A stretch of DNA of 64,000 nucleotides from Nitrososphaeraceae archaeon (GCA_009377575.1 WHTU01000010.1:1-64000); one strand, 5' to 3'; shown: positions 53,333-62,734, numbered from the stretch's first letter. The notes: a model not told the origin generated them from the letters alone. Translations and numbers: made by a program.

Positions 53333-53557
53333 GTGCAAGCCTACAAGAGTAATGAACGGATCTTTGTGATTTGTGACGTTTGCTTCTGGGCCACGACGTA
53401 CCTAGACAAGAGCAGGCTCCCAGTCCTTGACAGTAGATGTTCGAGATGTCAGGAGGTAGGGTTATCGAGTTTTCCCATTCTGTCCAATGAATCGTTCACG
53501 TATGCTTATTCTGAAAAGCGTGGAGTAGAGTTGAGGTTCATAACTCGCGATGGATGA
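53333..53557 (+). CDS. Small zinc-ribbon protein
   Basis: 74 residues from GTG. CDVC (residues 14-17) and CSRC (about 36-39) form a CxxC-x18-CxxC ribbon; the remainder is a beta-type ending (YAYSEKRGVELRFITRDG). Similar ribbon proteins are common in thaumarchaea. Reading continues upstream in frame for over 50 codons (NSYPNSSNGLNGRRVIGDRF among them) without a usual start, so the true protein may be longer or a single-base error may separate it from the ATG at 53217. Confidence 0.55.
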   Translation: MQAYKSNERIFVICDVCFWATTYLDKSRLPVLDSRCSRCQEVGLSSFPILSNESFTYAYSEKRGVELRFITRDG

Positions 53558-54023
53558 AATACTGCATCAGTATGTGCTCTAATAATATTTCACATTAAAT
53601 AAAGTGTTGTCAAATTCTCAAACAAGTGACATAGATTGCATACTAGGGATTTTTTTAGGCTCAGTATATTGCTCTGATCAGTGTTTGGCATTAATTATGA
53701 AATCGAAAATTACGATAAAGTTGATCGCTTCTCTACACTCAAGGCGGATCAAGTGATAGCTAAAAGTAATTTGTAAATTGTAGAGAATGACAAATGTGAG
53801 AATTGGAGTAACACAAAGCTAAGCCCTTGTGTGTGTTCTGCCTTGAAGAATCGTAGCGAAGTCAAAATACGGAAACAGCACTTATAATATAAACATGAAA
53901 TGGTCGATTAGTTGCTTAGATTTATAATAGAAAGAACATCATGGTTGAAATATTACAAATAGTTTTGTAATATTATATACAACAAATTAATAATCCAGAT
54001 TGATCATATATAGATCCTAGCAT
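53558..54023. other. Intergenic region of about 470 bases
   Basis: No gene is supported. The right part (53940-54010) is very AT-rich, with TATA-like boxes before the gene at 54024. Confidence 0.3.
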
Positions 54024-54383
54024 ATGTCTGAAATCCTGCAAGATAAATCATTGGGTCTGGTATTGAAAGGATATAATCTGATCCCAAACGGTTCTCTTGC
54101 TACAAAAATTGGGATTTATACACCAATGATTTTAGAAACAATACTTCAGGAACATCCCGAGGAAGTTGACAAGTGGTTGCAAAAGCTACATAGAGAAAGC
54201 ATACACCAAAAAAAACTATGCCTGTTCGACAATGATACTGCTGCGTGTTTCAATATTGAAATCTATGAACATTTTGAAAAGAGCTTTAAGAGTTGGGAAG
54301 AAGGAGGCTTACTAAGAATAATGTTAACTAAAGACAGGCCTGTATGGGTCAGCAAGAAACCACTCTTCATTCATGCAAAGTAA
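54024..54383 (+). CDS. Hypothetical protein, 119 aa
   Basis: Not recognised. A soluble alpha/beta protein with ATG start: DKSLGLVLKGYNLIPNGSLA near the N-terminus, a helix EEVDKWLQKLHRESIHQKKL and a strand segment GLLRIMLTKDRPVWVSKKPL. Three cysteine/histidine residues are scattered without a motif. An AT-rich promoter precedes it. Confidence 0.5.
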   Translation: MSEILQDKSLGLVLKGYNLIPNGSLATKIGIYTPMILETILQEHPEEVDKWLQKLHRESIHQKKLCLFDNDTAACFNIEIYEHFEKSFKSWEEGGLLRIMLTKDRPVWVSKKPLFIHAK

Positions 54384-54682
54384 TCTACCAGTTATACCAG
54401 GGGTTCAGACTTCCTTATTAGCGTATCCGTAACTTGCTAGCTGATTCTAAGGTTAATTACTGTTAGGATTGCTATCTTTTGATGATTGAAATTGAGCTTA
54501 CATATCGACCTGCAGCTACCATTCGTCATCCTTGGAATTACTTGATGACTAGAAAACATCTATGACTAGAGGTCCCGAAGAAATAACACTACTGCTATTG
54601 CTCGAACGTAGAAGAAATTTCCATTAGTACAAGAGTTTATGCTGCTGCAAATTTATATTCTTCAATTTGTTAGTTCTTGAAA

Positions 54683-55018
54683 ATGTCATCGTATTTAGGA
54701 ACTCTCATTTTGGACTTTATGTCTACCGATTTCAAAGCAGATTCAGAAATCGCAATTGCGTTACTCTCGCAATTGAAGGACGAATGTGGTTTTGATCAGA
54801 GTCTTGAAGCCTTTGCAATATTGGATCCTGTTCAAAGTGCGGGTTGGATATTTTCAAAGTTGTTCGTTGCTGGCCAATTTATAGAGAAATTGTATGACAG
54901 TAACACTGAGGAAATTGACAAATCTAAGGGTAAAAAGTTTTCTGACAAGTTCGTATATTGGCTTTCATTTAAACTAAAAGAACGTGGTTGCCGAGCACAG
55001 ATCAAATTGTCTGCATAG
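54683..55018 (+). CDS. Hypothetical protein, 111 aa
   Basis: Not recognised. The N-terminal half is hydrophobic-helical (LGTLILDFMSTDFKADSEIA, then IALLSQLKDECGFDQSLEAF); the C-terminal half is charged with WLSFKLKERGCRAQIK. No signal peptide or membrane helix of full length. ATG at 54683 is preferred; a TTG two codons earlier also fits. The preceding 300 bases contain no gene. Confidence 0.5.
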   Translation: MSSYLGTLILDFMSTDFKADSEIAIALLSQLKDECGFDQSLEAFAILDPVQSAGWIFSKLFVAGQFIEKLYDSNTEEIDKSKGKKFSDKFVYWLSFKLKERGCRAQIKLSA

Positions 55019-55347
55019 AATAAGAAAAAATCATTATTGCAGAGGTCACAATACAATCGGGATTCTCGATAGCCTACTATACATTAGCTCAGTCCATAGC
55101 TTATTTTATATCATCGATGGTGGGACCCGCGCGACTTGGCAATAAATCCTGTCTATCGAATCTGAAGGGTGTATCTAGCGAGTTAGTTCTTTCTTTGGAG
55201 ATATTGATACATGACCAAATTTCCCTCATTATTGGTTGATAAAGCGTCCTTAAACAACCCCATATCACTTTCAATATCTCACTACACACCACACTACCCA
55301 TAAACCTCCACAAGGCACGTGTATATGATTCAATAGTTATAGGAACC

Positions 55348-55671
55348 TTAGTTAGGTAGTACAAGTAAGAATGGATCCAAGTTACCCATTATGCATATTG
55401 CCTTTTCACTACAGATGAATTTCGTAAGGATGTTTTGACAAATTACTATATTGCCTTGACATTCATTTTGTTGATTAGCGATAACACTGTCTTCATTTGA
55501 TGATTCACTAGATTCTGTAGTAAGCGTAACTTCAGAATTTGCGATGTCTTCCTCTTTGGAACCGTACTCATATGCAAAGGCCATCTCTAAGCTCACGCCG
55601 TATTGAAAGGCCATCATGAACAGCGTCATGAGAAGGACTCTTCCAGCTAGCGTCAATCTATTGTTACTCAC
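55348..55671 (-). CDS. Small exported protein
   Basis: 107 residues. A signal peptide (about 5-33) ends in AFAYE, a likely type I site. The mature part is acidic and Ser/Thr/Glu-rich, then has four cysteines within 25 residues (CQGNIVICQNILTKFICSEK with a following AIC), which suggests two disulfides. Family unknown. The 3' end overlaps a doubtful frame that continues to 55101, listed among the rejected items. Confidence 0.6.
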   Translation of the reverse strand: MSNNRLTLAGRVLLMTLFMMAFQYGVSLEMAFAYEYGSKEEDIANSEVTLTTESSESSNEDSVIANQQNECQGNIVICQNILTKFICSEKAICIMGNLDPFLLVLPN

Positions 55672-55930
55672 AGCCTAAGACTATTACTGATATTATTTAG
55701 GAAATATTTGGGTTGAACTAATGAAAAAATTCTGTACTAATATTCTATAGTTAAATCTCGGCTCAAGAACTGAGAATTCTAATTAAAATCCGTTTACTTT
55801 CAGTTGCATGCGCCATAATGAGTGTTTCAGTGGATGCAGGCATCATTTGGCAGGATAAATAAAACTAGCTTGAAACTGGCACCCTCTATCTTTTCTTGTC
55901 TCAGGCACAGATTTGACATTTAAAGCTATG

Positions 55931-56608
55931 TTATATTCTTGTGACTGAACCCATCTTATTGTCTGCTCTGATCGAGTAATGTTTGATCATAGCTTTAGCT
56001 GTTTCTGCAGATGATTGCACCTTGCTCTCATAGTGTCTAGCCAATGTAAAATTGACAGTTATACTATTATGGCATTTAGAACAAAGTGTTCGAAGATTGT
56101 CGTAAGTCAACAATCGTTCCTTTATAAATGGCAAATTGTTCGACGAGTTAGTTGGACTGGATTTACTACTTTTTGTCGTCTTGTGGAAATGCTCAACAAG
56201 CTGCACAACTGGTTGGATATGATCACATTCTAAATCGGTTCCCTTCACATCCAATACATCTGCAAAATTCAGGAATCGCATATTGCGCTTTGTGAATTTA
56301 ATTATCCGTTCCTTATCCCAAGATTTACCACATTTTTGGCACGTATAATTGTCCCTCTTGAAAATAGCTAATCTGACGCCCATCCATGTACAATGCAGAA
56401 AGTGCCATTTTGCAAATTCTGTTGCATGGGACCTGCTACAAAAGTACTTGAACGGAAGCTTGGTTTGCTTCTTACAATTATCTACTCTACATATTGAATT
56501 TCCTCGATCGTCTAATCTATTGAAATAATTTGGGGGAATGTAAAACTGTTTCCGTTTCATCAGTGTAGCTACATTAATTGCAGTTTTAGATATATTAACT
56601 TGGATCAC
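55931..56608 (-). CDS. HNH endonuclease with an N-terminal zinc-finger-like region
   Basis: 225 residues. The HNH fold spans about 78-182: RDNYTCQKCG with Cys90 and Cys93, the catalytic DH at 129-130 in ECDHIQPV, and NLRTLCSKCHNS with Cys176, Cys179 and His180. Before it, Cys40, Cys45, Cys57 and His61 (CRVDNC and FCSRSH) form a second probable zinc site. The nuclease cuts DNA with one metal ion in the HNH site. Its start lies inside the preceding membrane-protein gene (14-base overlap), so the two are translated together. A solitary role in defence or in mobile DNA is possible. Confidence 0.8.
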   Translation of the reverse strand: MIQVNISKTAINVATLMKRKQFYIPPNYFNRLDDRGNSICRVDNCKKQTKLPFKYFCSRSHATEFAKWHFLHCTWMGVRLAIFKRDNYTCQKCGKSWDKERIIKFTKRNMRFLNFADVLDVKGTDLECDHIQPVVQLVEHFHKTTKSSKSSPTNSSNNLPFIKERLLTYDNLRTLCSKCHNSITVNFTLARHYESKVQSSAETAKAMIKHYSIRADNKMGSVTRI

Positions 56609-57113
56609 TTAGTCTTCGTGAATTCTCGCCCACCCAGTACATTTTCACGGCCTTCAGAATCGAGTTCATTGAAACAAAATAAACGATCCATGCTATAAGT
56701 TCTGCGACGAAATATGCTTGATATGGTTCTAAATATCCCAATTCTAACTGATGGAAATGAATATAGGTTTTGGTAACGATGAACACAGCCTCCGAAACCG
56801 AAAATGCTGCAAATAACTTCCTTATATCACGGATTAACTTGTGTGAATTGATGGTGCTGCTATATGGATCAACATAGCGATCCTTGTTATCTCTATAGAA
56901 GAGGTATGCAAATATCGGAAGATACGAAGCGTAACCTACAACGAGTGTATAAATTGAATTTTCAATACTGCTTTCAGGACCAGCAAATCCTGCATAAGAT
57001 TCAGTAAAAATCATCCCTATCACAAATGATATGATTCCGCTGACAGCAATGGATTTATTTAGTAAGAGGATATCTCTGTATTTTCGGAAGAATTCTTTAA
57101 CTGCCTTCTTCAA
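56595..57113 (-). CDS. Four-helix membrane protein overlapping the HNH gene
   Basis: 172 residues. Four membrane segments at about 18-38, 52-70, 99-118 and 134-156, with a basic N-terminus (KKAVKEFFRKYRD) and a charged cytoplasmic loop YRDNKDRYVDPYS. Family not recognised. It shares a 14-base overlap with the HNH nuclease and so forms a two-gene operon with it. The pairing of a nuclease with a small membrane protein is unusual and recalls some defence modules, but no further component was identified. Confidence 0.65.
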   Translation of the reverse strand: MKKAVKEFFRKYRDILLLNKSIAVSGIISFVIGMIFTESYAGFAGPESSIENSIYTLVVGYASYLPIFAYLFYRDNKDRYVDPYSSTINSHKLIRDIRKLFAAFSVSEAVFIVTKTYIHFHQLELGYLEPYQAYFVAELIAWIVYFVSMNSILKAVKMYWVGENSRRLSDPS

Positions 57114-57309
57114 TCGTCCTCACCTAAACCATGTAGAACACAATTGAATCATCTTAAAAAATTTGCTGCATAAGAGACTAGTATGAATTTTGGGGAACCT
57201 AGAGGATTCGATTATAGGGAAAGATCAAAATTTCTTAATCCTGTTTGAGCTTTAACAATAGAATTAAGTATTTCTCATTCGGTATTGCCCTACTCGCAAT
57301 GAATCGGCG

Positions 57310-58287
57310 CTAATTGTTTCCCTTGATCCCATTTGCGACGAGGACAGAATAGCAACCAAGCCCACAACGTTCGCAGATTGGCTTCAATCCGTTCTTGGTG
57401 TCAGCGCTCCCTATGCAACATGGCTGCTTGGTTCTACCCAAATGATCCAAGGATAGAATCGCCCAGGAGGGACACTCTATAGGTGTAGTTCCAGAGCCTC
57501 CCCAGTTACCCTTCATTAATTCTAGCTGTTTTTGACTATTGATTACGAATTCTGGATATTTGTCCTTCAGTTCAATGAGCTTGTCAACCATGCGGCTACG
57601 TTCAGGCCCAAAAGGTACCCACAGGGGATCATTCATTGAAAATGGTGTGTGAAACTGAAAACCCATCTTGTTTACCACTCCATTCCACTCTTCGATGAGA
57701 CCATCTATGCATGAATGATTTAGTGAATTGATGGTCATCGTGATCCAAATATCTTTCCATGCTGGCTTACGTCGATTAGGTGGACCATTAATATAATCAA
57801 GTATATTTTGCCTCGTTTTTGCGTATGTACCCTTACCCCTTATGCTATCATGAATTCTTTCAGTACCATCTATTGAAACCCAATAGAAATACAAATTCTT
57901 AAATCTTTTTAAAGGAAAAGTAGCATTGGTTACCACACATATTCGCTTAGGCATTTCTTCACAGAAAGCTTCAATAATATCAGGTCGGAGGGTAGGTTCT
58001 CCACCGACCAAAGTCACAATAAAAGTATTATGTTTCTTAAAGGTGTCCTTTATTATCTTTCTCCATTCTTCAGAGCTAAGCCCATCCTTTTCATCATTTT
58101 TCCGGTTCAACCACCAATAGCAGTGTGTGCAATGAAGATTGCAGACATTTATGATATCTGCAGAACCGTACATGTAAGGTTTTCTATGAAAGAGCTTTAT
58201 CCCTATAATCTTGTTGAAGATGCTAAAGTAAAAGGGCGTTTCCTTTACTAGTTCTGTAATTCCTCTACCGTAAATAAGGTCAGTCAT
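57310..58287 (-). CDS. Radical SAM enzyme with C-terminal cysteine cluster
   Basis: 325 residues. The SAM-binding cluster motif is C-x3-C-x2-C at 49-56 (VCNLHCTHCYWW), followed by the glycine-rich VTLVGGEPTLRP (about 92-103). The C-terminus has CPSW, a paired CC in QPCCIGSAD, and CERCGLGC (about 305-312), a SPASM-like ligand set for a second iron-sulfur centre. Enzymes with this layout modify peptides, lipids or cofactors. The start at 58287 gives 48 residues before the cluster motif. The gene ends 196 bases before the membrane-protein gene on the same strand. Confidence 0.82.
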   Translation of the reverse strand: MTDLIYGRGITELVKETPFYFSIFNKIIGIKLFHRKPYMYGSADIINVCNLHCTHCYWWLNRKNDEKDGLSSEEWRKIIKDTFKKHNTFIVTLVGGEPTLRPDIIEAFCEEMPKRICVVTNATFPLKRFKNLYFYWVSIDGTERIHDSIRGKGTYAKTRQNILDYINGPPNRRKPAWKDIWITMTINSLNHSCIDGLIEEWNGVVNKMGFQFHTPFSMNDPLWVPFGPERSRMVDKLIELKDKYPEFVINSQKQLELMKGNWGGSGTTPIECPSWAILSLDHLGRTKQPCCIGSADTKNGLKPICERCGLGCYSVLVANGIKGNN

Positions 58288-58720
58288 ACAACAACCTAAT
58301 GATATGACAACACCAGATATAAATAGACTATAGTTCTAATTCCTGCGGATTCATCTCTGACTGGCCGAATTTCGCTCAAATGCCTGTCTATGAATTTTCG
58401 TAAAGCGATCGCATCACTATCTGTATAGTGGCATTTAGATCGTAGTACGACTACAATCAATTTTTGGAATATTGCAAGTATTGCATATGCATATTCAGCT
58501 CATTTCAAGGTTTGAAAGATATACAGTTGCTTTTTATGAATAAGAATTCAATGTTATTATTAAATGGCAAAGCATGCTGGGAAGAGACGGTCGGTAACAT
58601 AGATGCCAATAAACAACCACACTTTTCCGCATCTATTCGGTATCTATCTATTAGCATCGATTGCAGAGTCATTCTATGTCACGATATTTATGCCTCGGAG
58701 AGTCTGATCAATAAGAAGGA
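58288..58720. other. Intergenic region with a doubtful frame
   Basis: A plus-strand frame from ATG 58536 ends at 58727 and overlaps the HIT gene start by a few bases, which would suit coupled translation. It reads NGKACWEETVGNIDANKQPH and later IRYLSISIDCRVILCHDIYA. Support is composition only, so it is not listed as a gene. Confidence 0.3.
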
Positions 58721-59158
58721 TTGTTGAATTCAAAATGCATATTTTGCGAAATCTTATTGGGAAATTTGCCTTCAAATATCATTGTTCAGGATGAAAAAGC
58801 GATTGCGTTTCTCGATGCTTTTCCACTGACAAAAGGTCATACACTGGTTATCCCAAAAATGCATTTTTCTAAAGTCCAGGATATGACTGAAGAATATGGA
58901 TCAGCTTTAATTCGCCTTATGCTTAGGCTAGTGGACCCTATTGAAAAGGCCGCACATGTCAGCTCGTCGACTATTGCAATTCATAATGGAAAGGAAGCTG
59001 GTCAGGAAGTCGACCACGTGCATGTTCATATTATCCCTCGGACGGTACACGATGGGGCAGGACCAATTCATTCGATGTTTGTGAAAAGACCTCAAATTTC
59101 GTCAATAGATATGAATCAAATGGCCTTAGCAATAAGAGGAGAACTATTATCAAGGTAA
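58721..59158 (+). CDS. HIT family protein (nucleotide hydrolase/transferase)
   Basis: 145 residues. The HIT triad HVHVHIIPR is at 99-107; an N-terminal CIFCEIL (Cys6, Cys9) joins His residues in the zinc site seen in Hint/Fhit-like proteins. The middle segment FPLTKGHTLVIPKMHF is typical. Such enzymes hydrolyse or transfer nucleoside monophosphates from adenylated compounds. Start is TTG at 58721 or 58724. It is followed by an exported SIMPL protein. Confidence 0.88.
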   Translation: MLNSKCIFCEILLGNLPSNIIVQDEKAIAFLDAFPLTKGHTLVIPKMHFSKVQDMTEEYGSALIRLMLRLVDPIEKAAHVSSSTIAIHNGKEAGQEVDHVHVHIIPRTVHDGAGPIHSMFVKRPQISSIDMNQMALAIRGELLSR

Positions 59159-59304
59159 TTGTTCTGTCGAGCTGAAGTCGCAGGTAAAGAGACGGAGTTC
59201 AAAGCTCAATATGCCTTCTCCTTTCCACGTATTTGCAGAAAATCATTAAATACGAGGCACAAAGTACATCTTCTAGTTTCCAATTGGTCGTTATTGATTA
59301 CATT

Positions 59305-60135
59305 ATGGCCGACAATCTTACTCCATTTACTCTTAAGCATCTTGGCAATGCTGTTCCATCGGCCACAATTTTTTTACTGGTTTTTTTTCTCTGCATGAGT
59401 TTTTTTTTCCAATTTAATAGCGCGATCGCCCAGAATTCGACTGGTAATGTCTCAGTGAATAGTAATAGTGATATGACAAATGTAAATAGCACAGTGTACA
59501 CAACTGGAAGTGCAATTAGTAGGCTAGCACCTGACAGGGTAGTCATTTCGATTGGCGCTGAAACTACTGACAAGACAGCCAATGATGCCTTGTCGTTAAA
59601 TTCTGGATTAATGAATAATATCACTTCTGAGTTGAGGAATCATGGTTTAAGATCAAATGAGACTCGCACCTCTTCCTTTAACATTTTTCCACTGTATAAT
59701 TATACTGAAAGTGGAACGAGATTAAATGTGTCTGGCTTCACTGTAACCAATACAGTACAGATTGAAAGTTCAAATTTAAACAATGTTTCTCAGTGGATTG
59801 ACACTGCAGTTGCATCTGGAGCTAATAGCATAAATAGTATAGACTTTTCGGTATCTGAGAAAAGGTTAGAGGATACTAGGAGTAAATTAATTACTGATGC
59901 AATAGATAACGCGAAACAAAAGGCGGAGGCAGCTGCTTCGGCGGTGCAATTGAATGTAATCGGAGTGAAATCAATAATCGTTGATGGATCTACGACTGTT
60001 CCACCTCTTCCACCTCAGCCATTTTTTAGAGAAGCCGCAGCAGCTCAAGGAGGAACTGCCTCCTCTTCGACTCCTATTCTGGCAGGGGAACAGGAAGTAT
60101 CCGTTTCTGTTTCCTGTATCTTTACAATGGGATGA
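59305..60135 (+). CDS. Exported SIMPL-domain protein (DUF541)
   Basis: About 276 residues. A hydrophobic leader (about 20-42) is followed by the SIMPL domain: VYTTGSAISRLAPDRVVISI, then GAETTDKTANDALSLNSGLM, INS-x-DFSVSEKRLEDTRSKL, and ITDAIDNAKQKAEAAASAVQ with the closing QEVSVSVSCIF strand. DUF541 proteins are periplasmic or surface proteins of unclear function that often assemble into rings. The frame opens earlier at 59233, but the ATG at 59305 (ADNLTPF) places the leader correctly. Confidence 0.8.
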   Translation: MADNLTPFTLKHLGNAVPSATIFLLVFFLCMSFFFQFNSAIAQNSTGNVSVNSNSDMTNVNSTVYTTGSAISRLAPDRVVISIGAETTDKTANDALSLNSGLMNNITSELRNHGLRSNETRTSSFNIFPLYNYTESGTRLNVSGFTVTNTVQIESSNLNNVSQWIDTAVASGANSINSIDFSVSEKRLEDTRSKLITDAIDNAKQKAEAAASAVQLNVIGVKSIIVDGSTTVPPLPPQPFFREAAAAQGGTASSSTPILAGEQEVSVSVSCIFTMG

Positions 60136-60371
60136 ATGTAAAAAAACATCTAGGTTCACGAATAATTAGTGTATTCCATACTGGAGTTTGTACAGAATTA
60201 TGCAGAATTCTTTCTGTTTCATTTTGTTAGCAAACTAATGCCGAAGTTGAATTGCGTTTTTTGCTGGTATCACTAATCCTTTTAGTGGAAAAATAAGAAG
60301 AATGCTCAAAATATAACATTTTTGCCTGCTACGTCGATGCATGAATCAACCTTAATAGCCAGGACCAAGGT

Positions 60372-60587
60372 CTAAATGTTGGTAGTTGTTAATGTTCTAG
60401 GCTCATCGGTAGCGTACACATTATCCCTCTTGAGATATGAAAACAGTATCTTTTTTCTTGCCAAATCCCATCCTATCTTCATTGCAACTAGCGTAGGGAC
60501 AAAGCCTAATGCGACATATCCAACCATTTCAAATGGATTCATATACATTAATTCTAATCTCCTGCTAGATTGATTAAGTCTACTCAT
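60372..60587 (-). CDS. Small single-helix membrane protein
   Basis: 71 residues. One membrane helix, about 17-38 (PFEMVGYVALGFVPTLVAMK), a basic segment (ARKKILFSYLKRD) and an acidic tail. Methionines 14 and 16 offer later starts. Not recognised. The gene looks alone, and the composition is typical of a real small membrane protein. Confidence 0.5.
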   Translation of the reverse strand: MSRLNQSSRRLELMYMNPFEMVGYVALGFVPTLVAMKIGWDLARKKILFSYLKRDNVYATDEPRTLTTTNI

Positions 60588-61213
60588 AAGTCTCTATAAT
60601 TATTAATCAGCGGTGCTTAGTGGTTCGTTACGGATTTCATGAGTAGTTGAAGATAAAAATCGAAAAAATATGCACGGTAACATCAGATCTTTGACAGGAG
60701 GGAATTTGGAAAAGGTGCTCTCTGCTTCGCGCAGGAGGTTGAGATTTACAGAATGTATTGATGAACAACATCGGTGAATATTCCATATTGCTCTCGTGGG
60801 TATCTTTATAGAGGAATAATTGACTACCTTCTACAATTCTGGGAACCCGGAGCATAATTATAAGACTACCTCACTACTATCTGTATAATACTATTATCGT
60901 CACATAACCCTTAGGGTACCTTAGTGATCACTATAGTGGTTCCAAGGTGTGAAAAAATAAACACCAGATGGTCACTTTATCAGGTTCGGGATTAAATGAA
61001 TCAGCATCTGCTCACTTTTAGAATCCCCTTTTGAGAATGCTGCTTAGATCCAGGCACGTTACTGGAATGAAGAACGTGCATCCGCACAAAAGTTGTATTG
61101 TTTTAGTTGCGGATTAGTACAATGTCCCATGATAAGGTAGAGTTGTCTTCCAACATATCAAAATAACCAAAAGTTAAAAAAAGGATAATACGTTAACTAA
61201 AAGAGGTGAATCT
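60588..61213. other. Accessory gap with a doubtful frame and palindromes
   Basis: A minus-strand frame at 60637-60855 (72 codons, starting MLRVPRIVEGSQLFLYKDTH) has a TATA-like attatac upstream at the right distance, but its C-terminal half is atypical. A dense set of palindromes lies at 60907-60947. Otherwise empty. Confidence 0.35.
60907..60947. repeat. Cluster of overlapping palindromes
   Basis: Within 41 bases: acccttagggt (near-palindrome), tagtgatcacta (12-base perfect palindrome, 60922-60933), cactatagtg (10-base perfect palindrome, 60929-60938), enclosed by acctt and aaggt. It lies 600 bases before an integrase fragment and may be a recombination or operator site. Confidence 0.45.
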
Positions 61214-61216
61214 GTG

Positions 61217-61330
61217 TTGAGATGCGCTTGTTGTGGTGGTGAGATGGTTTTGAAAAGTGAATTGAGGGCGGCAGCTGTCTATAAATGCGTAGAATGCGGC
61301 CTGAGCGATACAAAATTAAAATTGGAATAA
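61217..61330 (+). CDS. Very small zinc-ribbon protein, 37 aa
   Basis: TTG start (GTG three bases earlier also in frame). The product reads MRCACCGGEMVLKSELRAAA then VYKCVECGLSDTKLKLE. Two CxxC knuckles (residues 3-6 and 24-27) make a zinc ribbon. Composition and the paired motifs support a true gene. TATA-like sequence: gataata at about 61182. Family of small ribbon proteins common in thaumarchaea. Confidence 0.6.
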   Translation: MRCACCGGEMVLKSELRAAAVYKCVECGLSDTKLKLE

Positions 61331-61502
61331 CAGTCGTCCGTAGAATGTTAGAGTTTCCACATTTTTACTTTTGTACACTTTATGGCGATATATACTTTTA
61401 AAACAATCCATCATTACAAGATCTTTGAGAGTTGTGACTATGGTCCGGTGTGAGATTAGAATCCCAATATTATTGGAATGTCTGTATATACAACCTAAAA
61501 AC

Positions 61503-61522
61503 CTCTCCTATACGTGGGAGAG
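61503..61522. repeat. Short inverted repeat before the integrase fragment
   Basis: ctctcc (61503-61508) and ggagag (61517-61522) form a 6-base hairpin stem with an 8-base loop, ending five bases before the integrase fragment start. Possibly a regulatory hairpin or part of an attachment site. Confidence 0.35.
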
Positions 61523-61527
61523 TGTAG

Positions 61528-61890
61528 ATGAGACTAGAGCAACAACTCGAAATCTCGCCAGCCTATATTCAATTCAAAAGCTCTCTTCATTCCAAAGAAA
61601 CCAAAATAAGATATGCAGAATGCCTAACCGATCTTTTTAAATTTGCAGGGCAAAAATGTGACCAAATCTTAGAACTGCCTCTCAAACAAGCTCAAGCTTT
61701 ACTAATCCAGTACGTAGAGGATATGAGAGACAATCGAAAACTAGCCCCTAATAACATGAGACAGAGTTTCAACTCTTATAAAGACATAGCATTACCGGAG
61801 GTTGACGTTATCTTTTTGAGTAAAATCTCCATAATTGCGTTCGATAAATGGGGGTTTAAATCGAACTATAATAGGATTGAAAGTAGGTAG
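61528..61890 (+). pseudogene. Fragment of a tyrosine recombinase/integrase (core-binding domain)
   Basis: 120 residues. The first 75 residues resemble the N-terminal SAM-like domain of XerA-type integrases: SPAYIQFKSSLHSKETKIRY, then AECLTDLFKFAGQKCDQILE and QYVEDMRDNRKLAPNNMRQS. After that the sequence departs from the family (expected helix N-x-x-R-x-F-N-x-I-K) and stops before any catalytic residue (no R, HxxR or Tyr motif). So it is a truncated, non-functional remnant. The 110-base gap after it contains no continuation. Confidence 0.6.
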
Positions 61891-62008
61891 GTACTATGAT
61901 ATTCTAGCCTCCAGTACGTGTGCTCACCGTACCTTCCTTTGCCCCGTCCAATCATATAATTTAATCTTAAGAGCTCTACATGCAATTCAGCTGTTCTAAC
62001 CCATATTG

Positions 62009-62565
62009 TTATCCTGATATTGCAATATTCCTTACGATCTCGAAGCAATCTCCAGAAATATCATCACTTACGACATATTTGATTACATAATCTCCTGGAG
62101 GGAATGGTGATTGCTGGTCCAGTGAAAGCAGTAAGAATAGTTCTTTATTTTGATGATGTGATACTAGATCACTTACTGGAAGATCAGGCACTTCTGCTAG
62201 AACATTTCCGTTATTATCAGGGATTGTTATATCTGCAGTCATCTTAGAGTTGTACAATTGCTCTTTCCCTCTGTAACTGGGTTATATGTCATCCCTGCTG
62301 GCTCAACGTACAGTAACAATGTCTCACCAGGACTAAATACATTCGATTCTCTTACCTCATATACTCCGTATCCTTGAGGCTCAGATGTAACATATGTATC
62401 TAATGCAGAATGAAAACCAGTGCTTGTAGATGATGTAGTAGATGCTCTTGCATCGTTCGGTGTCAAGGACATGATAGTAACAATTGTCACGAAGACTACG
62501 AGTACGACAGTTAGGTATTTGAAATGACCAAGGTTCCTATTTTTATCACTTTTATAAAAGTACAA
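62009..62565 (-). pseudogene. Frameshifted exported beta-sandwich protein
   Basis: Two minus-strand frames overlap: 62239-62565 codes the signal segment (about 17-42), then GYGVYEVRESNVFSPGETLL LYVEP-type sequence, and 62009-62257 continues with MTADITIPDNNGNVLAEVPD and PPGDYVIKYVVSDDISGDCF. Joined by a one-base shift near 62255 (gggaaagagc), they give one natural exported protein of about 180 residues. A sequencing error or a true frameshift is possible. The domain resembles extracellular Ig-like proteins frequent in this group. Confidence 0.55.
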
Positions 62566-62734
62566 GCCCTAGAACCTTATTTATTTTGCTGAGCAGGAGA
62601 TCGACTAGAATGGTTATGCATGAATATCTTTGTAAGGATGTTAGGAGACCTGATGATAATCTAACAATAATTAATATGCTAACGGGTATGCAATAATCCA
62701 TGGCCAGAAGAAATACCAAATAAAGAGAGTATCT

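Noticed and set aside
55101-55364. Minus-strand frame of 87 codons downstream of the small exported protein
   Set aside because: TTG start inside the previous gene, atypical composition and no motif; not enough support.
60637-60855. Minus-strand 72-codon frame with a TATA-like box
   Set aside because: Start region looks natural but the C-terminal half does not; kept only as a note in the gap entry.
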